Of a DNA stretch of 31,631 nucleotides, positions 5,875 to 13,142 are shown piece after piece; within the stretch, counting starts at the first letter, position 1; each line of letters starts with the position of its first letter. Origin of the DNA: an uncultured Rothia sp. Lineage in GTDB: Bacteria > Actinomycetota > Actinomycetes > Actinomycetales > Micrococcaceae. A model generated the notes under the pieces. It was not told the origin of the DNA. It was given only the letters and a program-made list of their open reading frames with translations, and ran no database searches. Location: contig NZ_CAKAPD010000017.1 in NCBI RefSeq assembly GCF_916715725.1, forward strand, positions 1 through 31,631. Reading direction: 5' to 3'. Both the position numbers and the translations under genes were made by a program.

Positions 5875-6002
5875 AGCTTTTAACACTATCGCGAAACGGC
5901 CAGAAAGTCCCGCCGTTACAGTCCGTAACAGCCCACAGCGCAGAAGGATAAGGCAGGCAGAGGGAAGAATCCGCGCAACGAAGACATAAAAAGGGCATAA
6001 AA

Positions 6003-6050
6003 CGAGGGCGCATCCGCTAGCCGTTACACTACCTTGCGGATGCACCCTCG
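6003..6050 (-). terminator. Terminator of the Tad operon
   Basis: Arms at 6003-6017 and 6036-6050 (CGAGGG.GCATCCGC and its complement, one mismatch) are followed on the minus strand by TTTTATGCCCTTTTT. It ends the operon before prfB. Confidence 0.85.
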
Positions 6051-6136
6051 CAGTCTAAGGGGCTCACAACACACCAATAAGCGAGTGAGCCGATATGCCC
6101 GTGCGCCGATACGCCCGTGCGCCGTTGATGGACGCA

Positions 6137-6706
6137 CTAATCGGTGGACGGGCCCTGGCTCGTCTTCAAACGCGACGAACCGTGCGCGGTCACCTCAATA
6201 CCATCAGGTACCAGAATCGACAGTAGCGGCGGACGAATACGAGCCGACAGGTACACGTGCACACTGTGGTCAGAGTCCACGGACACGTTCTCCAGACGCA
6301 ACGCATGAAAATCCTGCCCCGGCTGAACCTCAGCCAGGTACGCGCTCGCATACTCCCACGCCGCCGAACCACTCGCCTCCTCAGGAGTGCGGATCGTGCG
6401 GGTAATCGAGTTCGCCTGAGCGTCCGCCACATCCTGCAGATGCTGAGTCTGCAGATACGCGCCGGTAATCGCCACCGTCACCGAACCGATGAGCAGAAGC
6501 AACGCCAGCATACCCACAATCAGCGGGGCAATACTGCCCTCTTCCGAGTCTGTGGCGGGCGGGTCAGAGGCGAGCGCCCGGCTCTTCGCACGGGCACGAG
6601 CCTGTAGACGGGCACGACGGTATGCGTTAGCGTAGCGCTCCCGCACCGAGGAAAGCAGGCGAGCGGGCGAGAACAGGTGAGCGGGCGAACCATTAGGAAT
6701 CAGCAT
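6137..6706 (-). CDS. Tad-associated TadE/TadG-like membrane protein (Rv3654c type)
   Basis: The protein has about 189 residues from the ATG at 6706, which overlaps the end of the preceding gene by 14 bases and has GGGGG nearby; an ATG at 6730 is an alternative. A basic N-terminal stretch (residues 15-45, Arg/Ala-rich) leads to DSEEGSIAPLIVGMLALLLLIGS, a single transmembrane segment with the acidic-Gly-Ser entry typical of actinobacterial TadE-like proteins. The rest, about 110 residues, is predicted extracytoplasmic (LQTQHLQDVADAQANSITR after the helix). It is the last gene of the Tad operon, just before the terminator. The family is described as secretion/DNA-translocation-related TadE-like; the likely role is as a minor pilin or assembly factor. 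Confidence 0.8.
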   Translation of the reverse strand: MLIPNGSPAHLFSPARLLSSVRERYANAYRRARLQARARAKSRALASDPPATDSEEGSIAPLIVGMLALLLLIGSVTVAITGAYLQTQHLQDVADAQANSITRTIRTPEEASGSAAWEYASAYLAEVQPGQDFHALRLENVSVDSDHSVHVYLSARIRPPLLSILVPDGIEVTAHGSSRLKTSQGPSTD

Positions 6707-7127
6707 GACCAGACCCCCAACTCGTCGCATGAGAACTCACCGGAATCACGCCGCCACCCATAAACGAAGGCAGAAGCGGCAGACGCGCCTGAACCGTCAC
6801 CGTGGCGTACGCCTTCGTACCCGAGACGCACTCCCCGGATGCACAGCTCAACGACACGCTCACATCGGAAGGCTCAACCCCATAGTCAGCGGCAGCATGC
6901 ACCGCCAGACGCTGAGCCAAATCCGGGCCAACCGACGAATCCTGCGGCTGCTCCTGCACATACAGCACCACCTGGGCGCTCGCCGCATGAGCCGCCATCA
7001 CCGAAGACTGCAAACTAAAAATCGTCAGAATGCCGTAGAGCACCGGGATGAGCAGAGTAATACCCAAACCCAGGAACTCCACAATGGCGCTACCCTCTTC
7101 AGGATTGTGCCGATCAGAGCGGCTCAT
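6693..7127 (-). CDS. tadE: TadE-like minor pilin
   Basis: The predicted protein has 144 residues from the ATG at 7127 (MSRSDRHNPEEG), with GGA seven bases upstream. A longer form from 7199 is possible and would overlap the preceding gene by about 35 bases. NPEEGSAIVEFLGLGITLLIPVLYGIL is the classic TadE N-terminus (shown here in pieces: EEGSAIVEF, then the hydrophobic helix), with the conserved Glu at position five of the mature pilin-like segment. The C-terminal half is predicted outside and has a Cys pair (CASGEC) that could form a small disulfide loop. It lies between two other TadE-like genes in the operon, and the three probably act as minor pilins of one structure. Confidence 0.82.
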   Translation of the reverse strand: MSRSDRHNPEEGSAIVEFLGLGITLLIPVLYGILTIFSLQSSVMAAHAASAQVVLYVQEQPQDSSVGPDLAQRLAVHAAADYGVEPSDVSVSLSCASGECVSGTKAYATVTVQARLPLLPSFMGGGVIPVSSHATSWGSGHADS

Positions 7128-7164
7128 CAAGTGTTCCTTCACACGCTGCCGAAGCGAAAAGTCG

Positions 7165-7620
7165 CTAATCACCGGAACGATGCTCCGCATAAATCGCATG
7201 CCCCTTCACCTCAATAGAATCCGGAAAACCCCACGGGCCCAGCACCGGTAACGGAGACTTCACCGTCACCTCCAAAGTGCGCACACCCGTAGAATCACTA
7301 CTCTGACGGTACGAAATATTCTCAGCATACGAAGACGGAAGAACCCCCTCAATCATCTGACGGGTACGCTCCATGCCCTCCTGCGGAGTGCGGTCACGCA
7401 TCGTACCGTAACGTGCCCCAGCCGCCGCAGCATCCACCAACATGGTTCGTGCATACAGGGCGAAAGAAACCTGCAGAATCGCCATAGTCAGCAACACCAA
7501 CAGCGCACCGACCATGACGAATTCCGTGCTGGCATCACCGCGCTCGCTATCCTCCACAGAATATTCCGCGGAGGATAGCTCAGCGGCAGTCAGCTCAGAA
7601 GCGATGCGGGGCTTACGCAT
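7165..7620 (-). CDS. tadE: TadE-like minor pilin
   Basis: The protein has 151 residues and starts at the ATG of a TAATG overlap with the upstream pilin gene, indicating translational coupling. A polar N-terminus of 27 residues is followed by RGDASTEFVMVGALLVLL, matching the TadE motif G(D/A)(A/S).(V/T)EF, and one transmembrane helix to about residue 55. The next part, ARTMLVDAAAAGARYG, is the usual amphipathic continuation of TadE proteins. The rest is predicted outside. TadE-like proteins are processed minor pilins needed for Flp/Tad pilus assembly; no prepilin peptidase gene (TadV) is in this window. Confidence 0.88.
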   Translation of the reverse strand: MRKPRIASELTAAELSSAEYSVEDSERGDASTEFVMVGALLVLLTMAILQVSFALYARTMLVDAAAAGARYGTMRDRTPQEGMERTRQMIEGVLPSSYAENISYRQSSDSTGVRTLEVTVKSPLPVLGPWGFPDSIEVKGHAIYAEHRSGD

Positions 7621-7847
7621 TACTGGTGAACCAGAGCAATCGCGTCGTTGAACATCTTGGTCAGAGCGGGCTGAGCAATCGCCAGGATAGCGGCAACCAG
7701 CACGGCGCTCATCATGGTGATCATGACCCAGCCGGGAACGTCGCCGCGCTCGGGGTCATCCTGCTTGTTCTTCAGGCGCAGAGCCAGCACGGATGCGATA
7801 GCCAGGGCGATCAGCACGGTGAGGGTGGTGCGGAAACGACGGAACAT
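7620..7847 (-). CDS. Small Flp pilin-like protein
   Basis: The protein has 75 residues, and AGAAGGAGA ends a few bases upstream of the ATG, the strongest ribosome site in the operon, which fits an abundant pilin. An N-terminal hydrophobic segment (residues 7-24, LTVLIALAIASVLAL) is followed by KNKQDDPERGDVPGWVMI and a second hydrophobic helix to residue 60 (TMMSAVLVAAILAIAQP). The Asp-Pro-Glu-Arg-Gly-Asp stretch before the second helix occupies the place where Flp pilins are cleaved. It sits between tadC and the TadE genes, the usual position of the major pilin in actinobacterial Tad operons. The exact family (Flp or DUF4244-like) is not certain. Confidence 0.75.
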   Translation of the reverse strand: MFRRFRTTLTVLIALAIASVLALRLKNKQDDPERGDVPGWVMITMMSAVLVAAILAIAQPALTKMFNDAIALVHQ

Positions 7848-7955
7848 GATTTTCTCCTTCTATCAAAGGGTGTAGTGTGTGGTTGGTGCGGCGCACCGGG
7901 CAATCAGCCCAGCCCACCGCGGCGCGGCCGGTACGGCGTGTACCCGCCGCAAAAT

Positions 7956-8888
7956 CTAAAAGTTCAAACGCATGAGTGACAGGCCCGGGAAGACCGCGAA
8001 AATGACGGTCAGCGGCAGGATGAAAAACACCACCGGGGCGAGCATCGCAATCTCCTTCTTACCGGCTGTTTCCATCAGCTCACGCTTAGCGTTATCGCGC
8101 ACATCCTGAGCCTGCGCACGCAACACATCAGCCAGAGGGGTACCGCGCTCAATCGCAACAGCAATACCCTCAACGAAGCGGCTCAACGCCGGAACGCGAG
8201 TACGCTCCGCGAACTCCTGCAGCGCGCTCAAGAGCGAAACGCCGGTGCGGGTCTGCGCCAAAATCTCAGAAAACTCACGAGCCAACTCGCCGCGAGAAGT
8301 CAAACAGATACGCTCCAAAGCCGCCAACGCCGACTCACCCGCCGTCACCGACAGCGCCATCATCTCCGCCAGCGCCGGGAATTCAGCAACCAGCTGTTTC
8401 TCACGCTTAGTCACCGCCTCGCCCAGCCACCAGTCACGCGCCAAAAAGCCGCTCAAACCGCTCACCAACACCAGCACAAGAGCCACCAGGATAGAGAAAC
8501 GCTCCTGCACCACACCAATGACGGTCAGGGCACTCATGACGGTCACACCGGCAAGAGCCCACAGCAGCTGCTCAGCACGAAACGCGCTCACACTCTGCGA
8601 AGAGCCAGCACGACGCAGACGCTCCTGCACCGAACTATCACTCAGCGACGAGCCGCTCAACGACGAAGACAGCGAACGCAGAAGCGGCGCACAGAACGCC
8701 GAAATCGCCTCCAGCAGGCTCGGCTCACGGCGCTCCTGCTCCTTCAACAGCGACTCACGCAGAGTCTCACCGCGCAGCTGCGACGCCACACGATCAGAAA
8801 ACGAAATACTGCGGGTATTCAGCACCGACGAAAGAATCAGACCCACGCCGGCCGCCAACAGTAGACCAAAAATCAGAGGCAGGTTCAC
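7956..8888 (-). CDS. tadC: Tad pilus inner-membrane platform protein TadC
   Basis: The protein has 310 residues and belongs to the type II secretion system F family (GspF/TadC). A GTG start overlaps the tadB stop as GTGA. One N-terminal helix (LPLIFGLLLAAGVGLILSS), two helices around residues 110-155, the cytoplasmic T2SSF core (MALSVTAGESALAALERI..GVSLLSALQEFAERT..LSRFVEGIAVAIERG) and a C-terminal helix (MLAPVVFFILPLTVIFAVFPG) are seen. TadC and TadB form the platform turned by the TadA ATPase to assemble the pilus. A gap of 108 bases to the pilin gene, with no gene, may hold an internal promoter or processing site. Confidence 0.92.
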   Translation of the reverse strand: MNLPLIFGLLLAAGVGLILSSVLNTRSISFSDRVASQLRGETLRESLLKEQERREPSLLEAISAFCAPLLRSLSSSLSGSSLSDSSVQERLRRAGSSQSVSAFRAEQLLWALAGVTVMSALTVIGVVQERFSILVALVLVLVSGLSGFLARDWWLGEAVTKREKQLVAEFPALAEMMALSVTAGESALAALERICLTSRGELAREFSEILAQTRTGVSLLSALQEFAERTRVPALSRFVEGIAVAIERGTPLADVLRAQAQDVRDNAKRELMETAGKKEIAMLAPVVFFILPLTVIFAVFPGLSLMRLNF

Positions 8889-9739
8889 CCGAAAACCCTC
8901 CGTTCACGCGGCAACTCACCAATACGCAGCATCAGACGGTACGCCGCCAAAGAAATAGCGGCACCGGCAATCATCAGCATCGCACCGGCAAACGAGTTAT
9001 AAACCATGCGCGCGGCAGGCTGAGTCGCCATCAGACACAGCACAAACCAGGGCGCCACGCAGGAGAGACGAGCCGCATTCACAGTCCACGACTGACGAGC
9101 CAGAAGCTCCGAACGGGTACGCGCATTCTCACGCAGAAAATCACTCAGCGTGCCCAGCAGCTTACCCAGGTCCGAACCGCCCACCTCACGGGCAATCTTC
9201 AACGCCTCAATAATGGTGTCCGCCACCGGGTCAGAAAGGTACTCCTTCAAACGGTTCAGCGACGGCACAAACTCACCCGACGCACGGTAATCACGCGAAA
9301 AATGGGCGAAGGCATCACGCAGCTCTTCCGGGCCGCGGTACGAGAGCTGAATCAACGCTTCCGGCAGGGACAAACCCGCACGAATCGCCGAACGCAGGTG
9401 GTCCACCGCATCCGGCCACAACTGCCAAATACGGGCATCCGCCGCGCGGGCACGATGATTCACGACTACGCGAGGCGCCGCAAAACCACCAATCAGGCCC
9501 AGCAGACCCAGCGGCAAAAGCTGAGTAAGCATCAGCAACAGAACCGACGCGCTCACGCCGCTGGCAACGCTCACCCACATGAACGTGCGAGGAGTTAGCG
9601 AATGCATACCCGCCTTGCGTAGCGCCACAACCAGCGCCGGGTCGTTGCTCGGCTTCGGCGGCTTGCCGTTATCCGGAAAGCAGGAAAGGTAAATCAGGCA
9701 GACGCCCAACCCCAAAATCAGACTCAGAAACAGAGGCAT
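8885..9739 (-). CDS. tadB: Tad pilus inner-membrane platform protein TadB
   Basis: The protein has 284 residues and a T2SSF domain. The start MPLFLSLILG is chosen because it overlaps the tadA stop as TAATG; the frame is open further upstream only as a shadow of tadA. N-terminal helix (LFLSLILGLGVCLIYLSC), a pair of helices around residues 60-100 (ASGVSASVLLLMLTQLLPLGLLGLIGG), the cytoplasmic F-domain (LRSAIRAGLSLPEALIQLS..FSRDYRASGEFVPSLNRLKEYL..REVGGSDLGKLLGTLSDFL) and C-terminal helices are visible. It overlaps tadC by four bases. TadB is the first of the two platform subunits. Confidence 0.92.
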   Translation of the reverse strand: MPLFLSLILGLGVCLIYLSCFPDNGKPPKPSNDPALVVALRKAGMHSLTPRTFMWVSVASGVSASVLLLMLTQLLPLGLLGLIGGFAAPRVVVNHRARAADARIWQLWPDAVDHLRSAIRAGLSLPEALIQLSYRGPEELRDAFAHFSRDYRASGEFVPSLNRLKEYLSDPVADTIIEALKIAREVGGSDLGKLLGTLSDFLRENARTRSELLARQSWTVNAARLSCVAPWFVLCLMATQPAARMVYNSFAGAMLMIAGAAISLAAYRLMLRIGELPRERRVFG

Positions 9740-11001
9740 TACTGACCCGCCTTCGCCGCCGCCAGCACCTGCTCGGGGCGGTGACCGGCACGAATCCAAC
9801 GATCCGGGTTCGGCAGCTCCAACGCCACGCACACCATCCGACCGTCACGGCGCACAAACAGCGGAGACATCTCAATCACGCCGTCCTCAACGCGGCCGCC
9901 CAGCATGCTGATCTCTTCGACCTGACGCTGACCGCGCGAATCACGGCCGCAATGCACCACAATGTCAAAGCAGGACGCCACGGTCGGCACTACGAACGCC
10001 GAGGAAATATTCTCGCCCGCAAGCAGCGGCAGGGTACAAATCTTGGTTACCGCATCACGTGCCGAGTTCGCGTGAATCGTGCACATACCCGGCAGGCCCG
10101 CGTTAAGCGCAATGAGCATATCCAGGGATTCCGCCTCACGCACCTCACCAATGAGGATGCGGTCCGGGCGCATACGCAGAGCCTCCTTGACCAGGCGGCG
10201 CAGCTCAATCGCGCCGGTGCCCTCAAGGTTCGGCTGGCGGCACTGCAGACCCACCACATCGCGGAGCGGAACCGCGAGCTCAAAAATTTCTTCGCACGTA
10301 ATCACGCGCTCACGCGGCGGAATAGACGCCGACAGGCAGTTCAGCATCGTGGTCTTACCCGCCTGGGTTGCGCCCGACACGAGGATGTTCATGCCGCTCT
10401 CCACCGCCGCGTGCAGCAGGGACGCCGCGCCGGCACTCAGCGAGTTCATGCGCACCAGGTCGGGCAGACGGCGGGCACGCACCACGAACTTACGGATATT
10501 GATGCTCGTGTGCCTGCGGGTAATATCCGGAATCACCGCGTGTAGACGGGAGCCGTCCGGCAGGGATGCGTCAACAAACGGGGAGGAAAGGTCCACACGA
10601 CGACCCGAAGGCTTGAGCATACGCTCCAGTAGGCTATTGATCGCCTCGGCGCTCAGGTGCAGGCCGGTCAATTCGCTTTCGCCGTTGCGGGCAATAAAGA
10701 TTTCATCGGGAGAGTTGATCCAGATTTCTTCAACGCTCTCATCATCGAGGAACGGCTGGATCACGCCGAAGCCGCAGATTTCATCGTGCAGGCGCTGAAT
10801 CACGGATTCACGGTCGCCTAAATCGGGCAGGGAGATGCGGGCGCGTCGCTGTTCGTAATCGTTCAGGTGCTCGTCGATGAGCCCGCGAACGGCGCGCTGG
10901 TCCTCGTGCGGGTCCAGGCTACGGTGGCGCATTGCCTCACGGATATTTTCCTCGAGCAGAGTTAGATGCTCCGCCCGGGTATCCAGTACGGTGTTCTCCA
11001 T
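9739..11001 (-). CDS. tadA: Tad pilus assembly ATPase TadA/CpaF
   Basis: The protein has 420 residues and belongs to the type II/IV secretion ATPase family that powers pilus assembly. The Walker A is GATQAGKT at residues 210-217, the Asp-box region follows (ITCEEIFELAV) and the Walker B-like RILIGEVREAESLDML begins near 281 with Glu286. A His box (MCTIHANSARDAV) follows. The N-terminal domain has FLDDESVEEIWINSPDEIFI, typical of CpaF. It is the first gene of the operon and is coupled to tadB by a TAATG overlap. The ribosome site is weak (GGA, eight to nine bases upstream). A perfect palindrome lies about 50 bases before the start. Confidence 0.95.
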   Translation of the reverse strand: MENTVLDTRAEHLTLLEENIREAMRHRSLDPHEDQRAVRGLIDEHLNDYEQRRARISLPDLGDRESVIQRLHDEICGFGVIQPFLDDESVEEIWINSPDEIFIARNGESELTGLHLSAEAINSLLERMLKPSGRRVDLSSPFVDASLPDGSRLHAVIPDITRRHTSINIRKFVVRARRLPDLVRMNSLSAGAASLLHAAVESGMNILVSGATQAGKTTMLNCLSASIPPRERVITCEEIFELAVPLRDVVGLQCRQPNLEGTGAIELRRLVKEALRMRPDRILIGEVREAESLDMLIALNAGLPGMCTIHANSARDAVTKICTLPLLAGENISSAFVVPTVASCFDIVVHCGRDSRGQRQVEEISMLGGRVEDGVIEMSPLFVRRDGRMVCVALELPNPDRWIRAGHRPEQVLAAAKAGQ

Positions 11002-11050
11002 TGAAATGATCCGATGCTGTGCGTGGTGTGGTTGTGTGGAATACGGTGAA

Positions 11051-11068
11051 GCATTGATACATCAATGC
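11051..11068. promoter_or_regulatory. Perfect palindrome in the tadA leader
   Basis: GCATTGAT, two bases, ATCAATGC. Outer arms ggtga (11045-11049) and tcacc also pair, so it may be a repressor site or an RNA hairpin in the Tad operon leader. Confidence 0.5.
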
Positions 11069-11425
11069 CATCATCACCCTACCCTCAGAGCATCAAATTT
11101 ATCAAAATGTAATAAAACGACCCTTAATATTTACGAGTATAGTATTTGAGTATTTTTGATGCACAGAATCGCACATATCTTTACCTAACGCGCACCAAAA
11201 TTCAAAACACCTAGTCAGCTGTGACTTGCAGAACAATTGCACGTGCGCCTCCCGAACCGCCTACCATTGACCAGCACTATATTGCACTCGGTGCACACGT
11301 AACATTTCGTCTTAAATCCCCCGCAGCCGCCCCTGCCGCCCCTACTGAAACGCAAGCCCCCCCCTATCCAACAACCCCAACTTCTCGGGCGGGGCATTCG
11401 GGCACAACTTCTCGAGCACAGCAAA
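11069..11425. other. Intergenic region upstream of the Tad operon
   Basis: The part at 11090-11220 is clearly AT-rich (TAATATTTACGAGTATAGTA) and should hold the tadA promoter; TATACT on the minus strand near 11137 could be a -10 box but no good -35 is seen. The rest to 11425 is C-rich on the plus strand and shows no supportable gene. Confidence 0.4.
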
Positions 11426-11460
11426 GGGGCGTGCACTCCCCCATCGGGAATACACGCCCC
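11426..11460 (-). terminator. Terminator of the galactan operon
   Basis: Outer arms GGGGCGTG and ACGCCCC with inner pairing TCCC/GGGA; on the minus strand the stem is followed by TTTGCTGTG. It lies 23 bases after the wzt stop. Confidence 0.7.
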
Positions 11461-11482
11461 ATCACCAGCAATCATCTAGCGG

Positions 11483-12256
11483 TTAGTCGCCGCCACGAAT
11501 CACCTTCACGGCTTCCTTAATCGGACCGTCAAAACGCAGGTTACCGTGCTCCAGCACCACACCGCGGTCACAAATCTTAGAAACCAGATCCAGGTCATGG
11601 CTCACAACGACAAGAGTCTTACCGGCAGAGCACAGCTCCTGAATCCTCGCAATACACTTCTTCTGGAACGGCTCATCGCCCACCGCAAGAATCTCATCCA
11701 CCAGGAAGATATCCGGGTTCGTATGAACCGCAACCGAGAACGCCAGACGCAGGTACATACCCGAAGAGTAGAACTTCACCTCGGTATCGATAAAGTCGTG
11801 AATCTCAGCGAAATCCACAATCGAATCGAAGGAAGCCTCAATCTCCTCCTTGGACATACCCAAAATCGCGCCGTTGAGGTACACGTTATCGCGACCGGTC
11901 AGATCCGGGTGGAAACCAGCGCCCACCTCAATCAGACCCGCAATATTGCCGCGAGTGAGAACCTCGCCCCCATCGGCACGCATCACGCCAGAAATCATCT
12001 TCAGCAGCGTGGACTTACCCGAGCCGTTCAGACCCAGAAGAGCCACACGCTCACCCTGACGAATGTCCAGGCTCACGCCGTTGAGCGCATTGAACTTCTC
12101 CGAAAGATCACCCTTGCGGCCCTTAATCAGCCAAACAAAAGCTTCCTTCATCGAACGGGTGTGGCGCAGAACAAAGCGCTTCACCAAATTCTCCACGTGA
12201 ATCACCACGGGAGCGTCCGGGCTCACCGGCGGGAACTCAAGCTTCTTAATATCCAC
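11483..12256 (-). CDS. wzt: Polysaccharide ABC exporter, ATP-binding subunit (Wzt-like)
   Basis: The protein has about 257 residues. The start is the GTG encoding VDIKKLEF, four bases after the wzm stop, with AGGAG ten bases upstream; the longer open frame overlaps wzm. Walker A GLNGSGKSTLLK, a signature region in which YSSGMYLRLAFS replaces the usual LSGGQ, and Walker B DIFLVDEILAVGDEPF are visible; the latter wording is typical of Wzt/RfbE/TagH exporters. There is no C-terminal carbohydrate-binding extension, as in the mycobacterial galactan exporter ATPase. With Wzm it should export the lipid-linked galactan made by GlfT2, driven by ATP hydrolysis at the inner face of the membrane. Confidence 0.93.
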   Translation of the reverse strand: MDIKKLEFPPVSPDAPVVIHVENLVKRFVLRHTRSMKEAFVWLIKGRKGDLSEKFNALNGVSLDIRQGERVALLGLNGSGKSTLLKMISGVMRADGGEVLTRGNIAGLIEVGAGFHPDLTGRDNVYLNGAILGMSKEEIEASFDSIVDFAEIHDFIDTEVKFYSSGMYLRLAFSVAVHTNPDIFLVDEILAVGDEPFQKKCIARIQELCSAGKTLVVVSHDLDLVSKICDRGVVLEHGNLRFDGPIKEAVKVIRGGD

Positions 12257-12260
12257 AGAA

Positions 12261-13142
12261 TCAGAGCTCCTGGGCGAAGTTGCCCTCAAACTTACGGAAG
12301 AGCAAATCACCAATCAAAACGGTCAGCAGAGAAATACCAATGGCAATCGGAGTCCAGAAGCTGAAGAGATGCGGAACCACCTGCGAAGCAGGAAGCGCCA
12401 AATCCTCAGGACGGAGCGTCGGATGCCAGAAGCCATAGTGGAACAGCTCCACCGCAACGGTCAGCGGGTTAATCATGAACACATTGAACACCCACGGGTA
12501 GAGGGTGTCACGCACCATGGTCCAGGAGTACAGCACCGGCGAGAACCAGGTAGCCACCATCAGCAGCATGTCCACAATGTTCTCCGAATCGCGGAAGAAC
12601 ACGTTAGCCACACCGAAAATCAGACCCAGACCGTAAGACAGCAGCATCACGATGAGCATGCCCGCCAGAATCGACCCAAAAGCCAGGAAGGTCGGGGACC
12701 AGCCCACCAAGAAGCAGGCCAGCAACATCACGGCAATCTGAGGCACAAAATGCACCAGAGCCACCCACACCGTCGACAGTGAGAACAGCTCACGCGGCAG
12801 ATAAATCTTACGAATCAGCGCACTGTTAACCACCATGGCGCGAGCACCATTACCAAAACCCTCCGAGAAGAAGTTAATGGCAATCATGCCCGAGAACAGG
12901 TACACCGCATAGTTGTGCATACCGCGTTCCAAACCAAGGAACATACCCATGGCAATGTAGAACACCAGGAACTGCACACCCGGCTTAATGTACGACCACA
13001 AAATGCCCAGCACCGAGCCGCGGTAGCGGACCTGGATTTCCTTATCGACCAGCAGTCGAAGCAGGTAGCGGTTCTTCACCGCATCCAGGATGCCGCGCCC
13101 ACGGCCGGGCGCCTTCAGGGGAACAGACTTCAGATCGTTCAT
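12261..13142 (-). CDS. wzm: Polysaccharide ABC exporter, permease subunit (Wzm-like)
   Basis: The protein has 293 residues in the ABC-2 type polysaccharide permease family. It begins with a cytoplasmic stretch containing LLRLLVDKEIQVRYRGSVLG, the typical entry before the first helix of Wzm/TagG proteins, and has about six hydrophobic segments (GVQFLVFYIAMGMFLGL, YAVYLFSGMIAINFFSEGF, LVHFVPQIAVMLLACFLVGW, ILAGMLIVMLLSYGLGLIFG, MLLMVATWFSPVLYS, FSFWTPIAIGISLLTVLIG). Its ATG overlaps the glfT2 stop as ATGA. It forms the channel for the galactan with the Wzt ATPase encoded next. Confidence 0.94.
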   Translation of the reverse strand: MNDLKSVPLKAPGRGRGILDAVKNRYLLRLLVDKEIQVRYRGSVLGILWSYIKPGVQFLVFYIAMGMFLGLERGMHNYAVYLFSGMIAINFFSEGFGNGARAMVVNSALIRKIYLPRELFSLSTVWVALVHFVPQIAVMLLACFLVGWSPTFLAFGSILAGMLIVMLLSYGLGLIFGVANVFFRDSENIVDMLLMVATWFSPVLYSWTMVRDTLYPWVFNVFMINPLTVAVELFHYGFWHPTLRPEDLALPASQVVPHLFSFWTPIAIGISLLTVLIGDLLFRKFEGNFAQEL

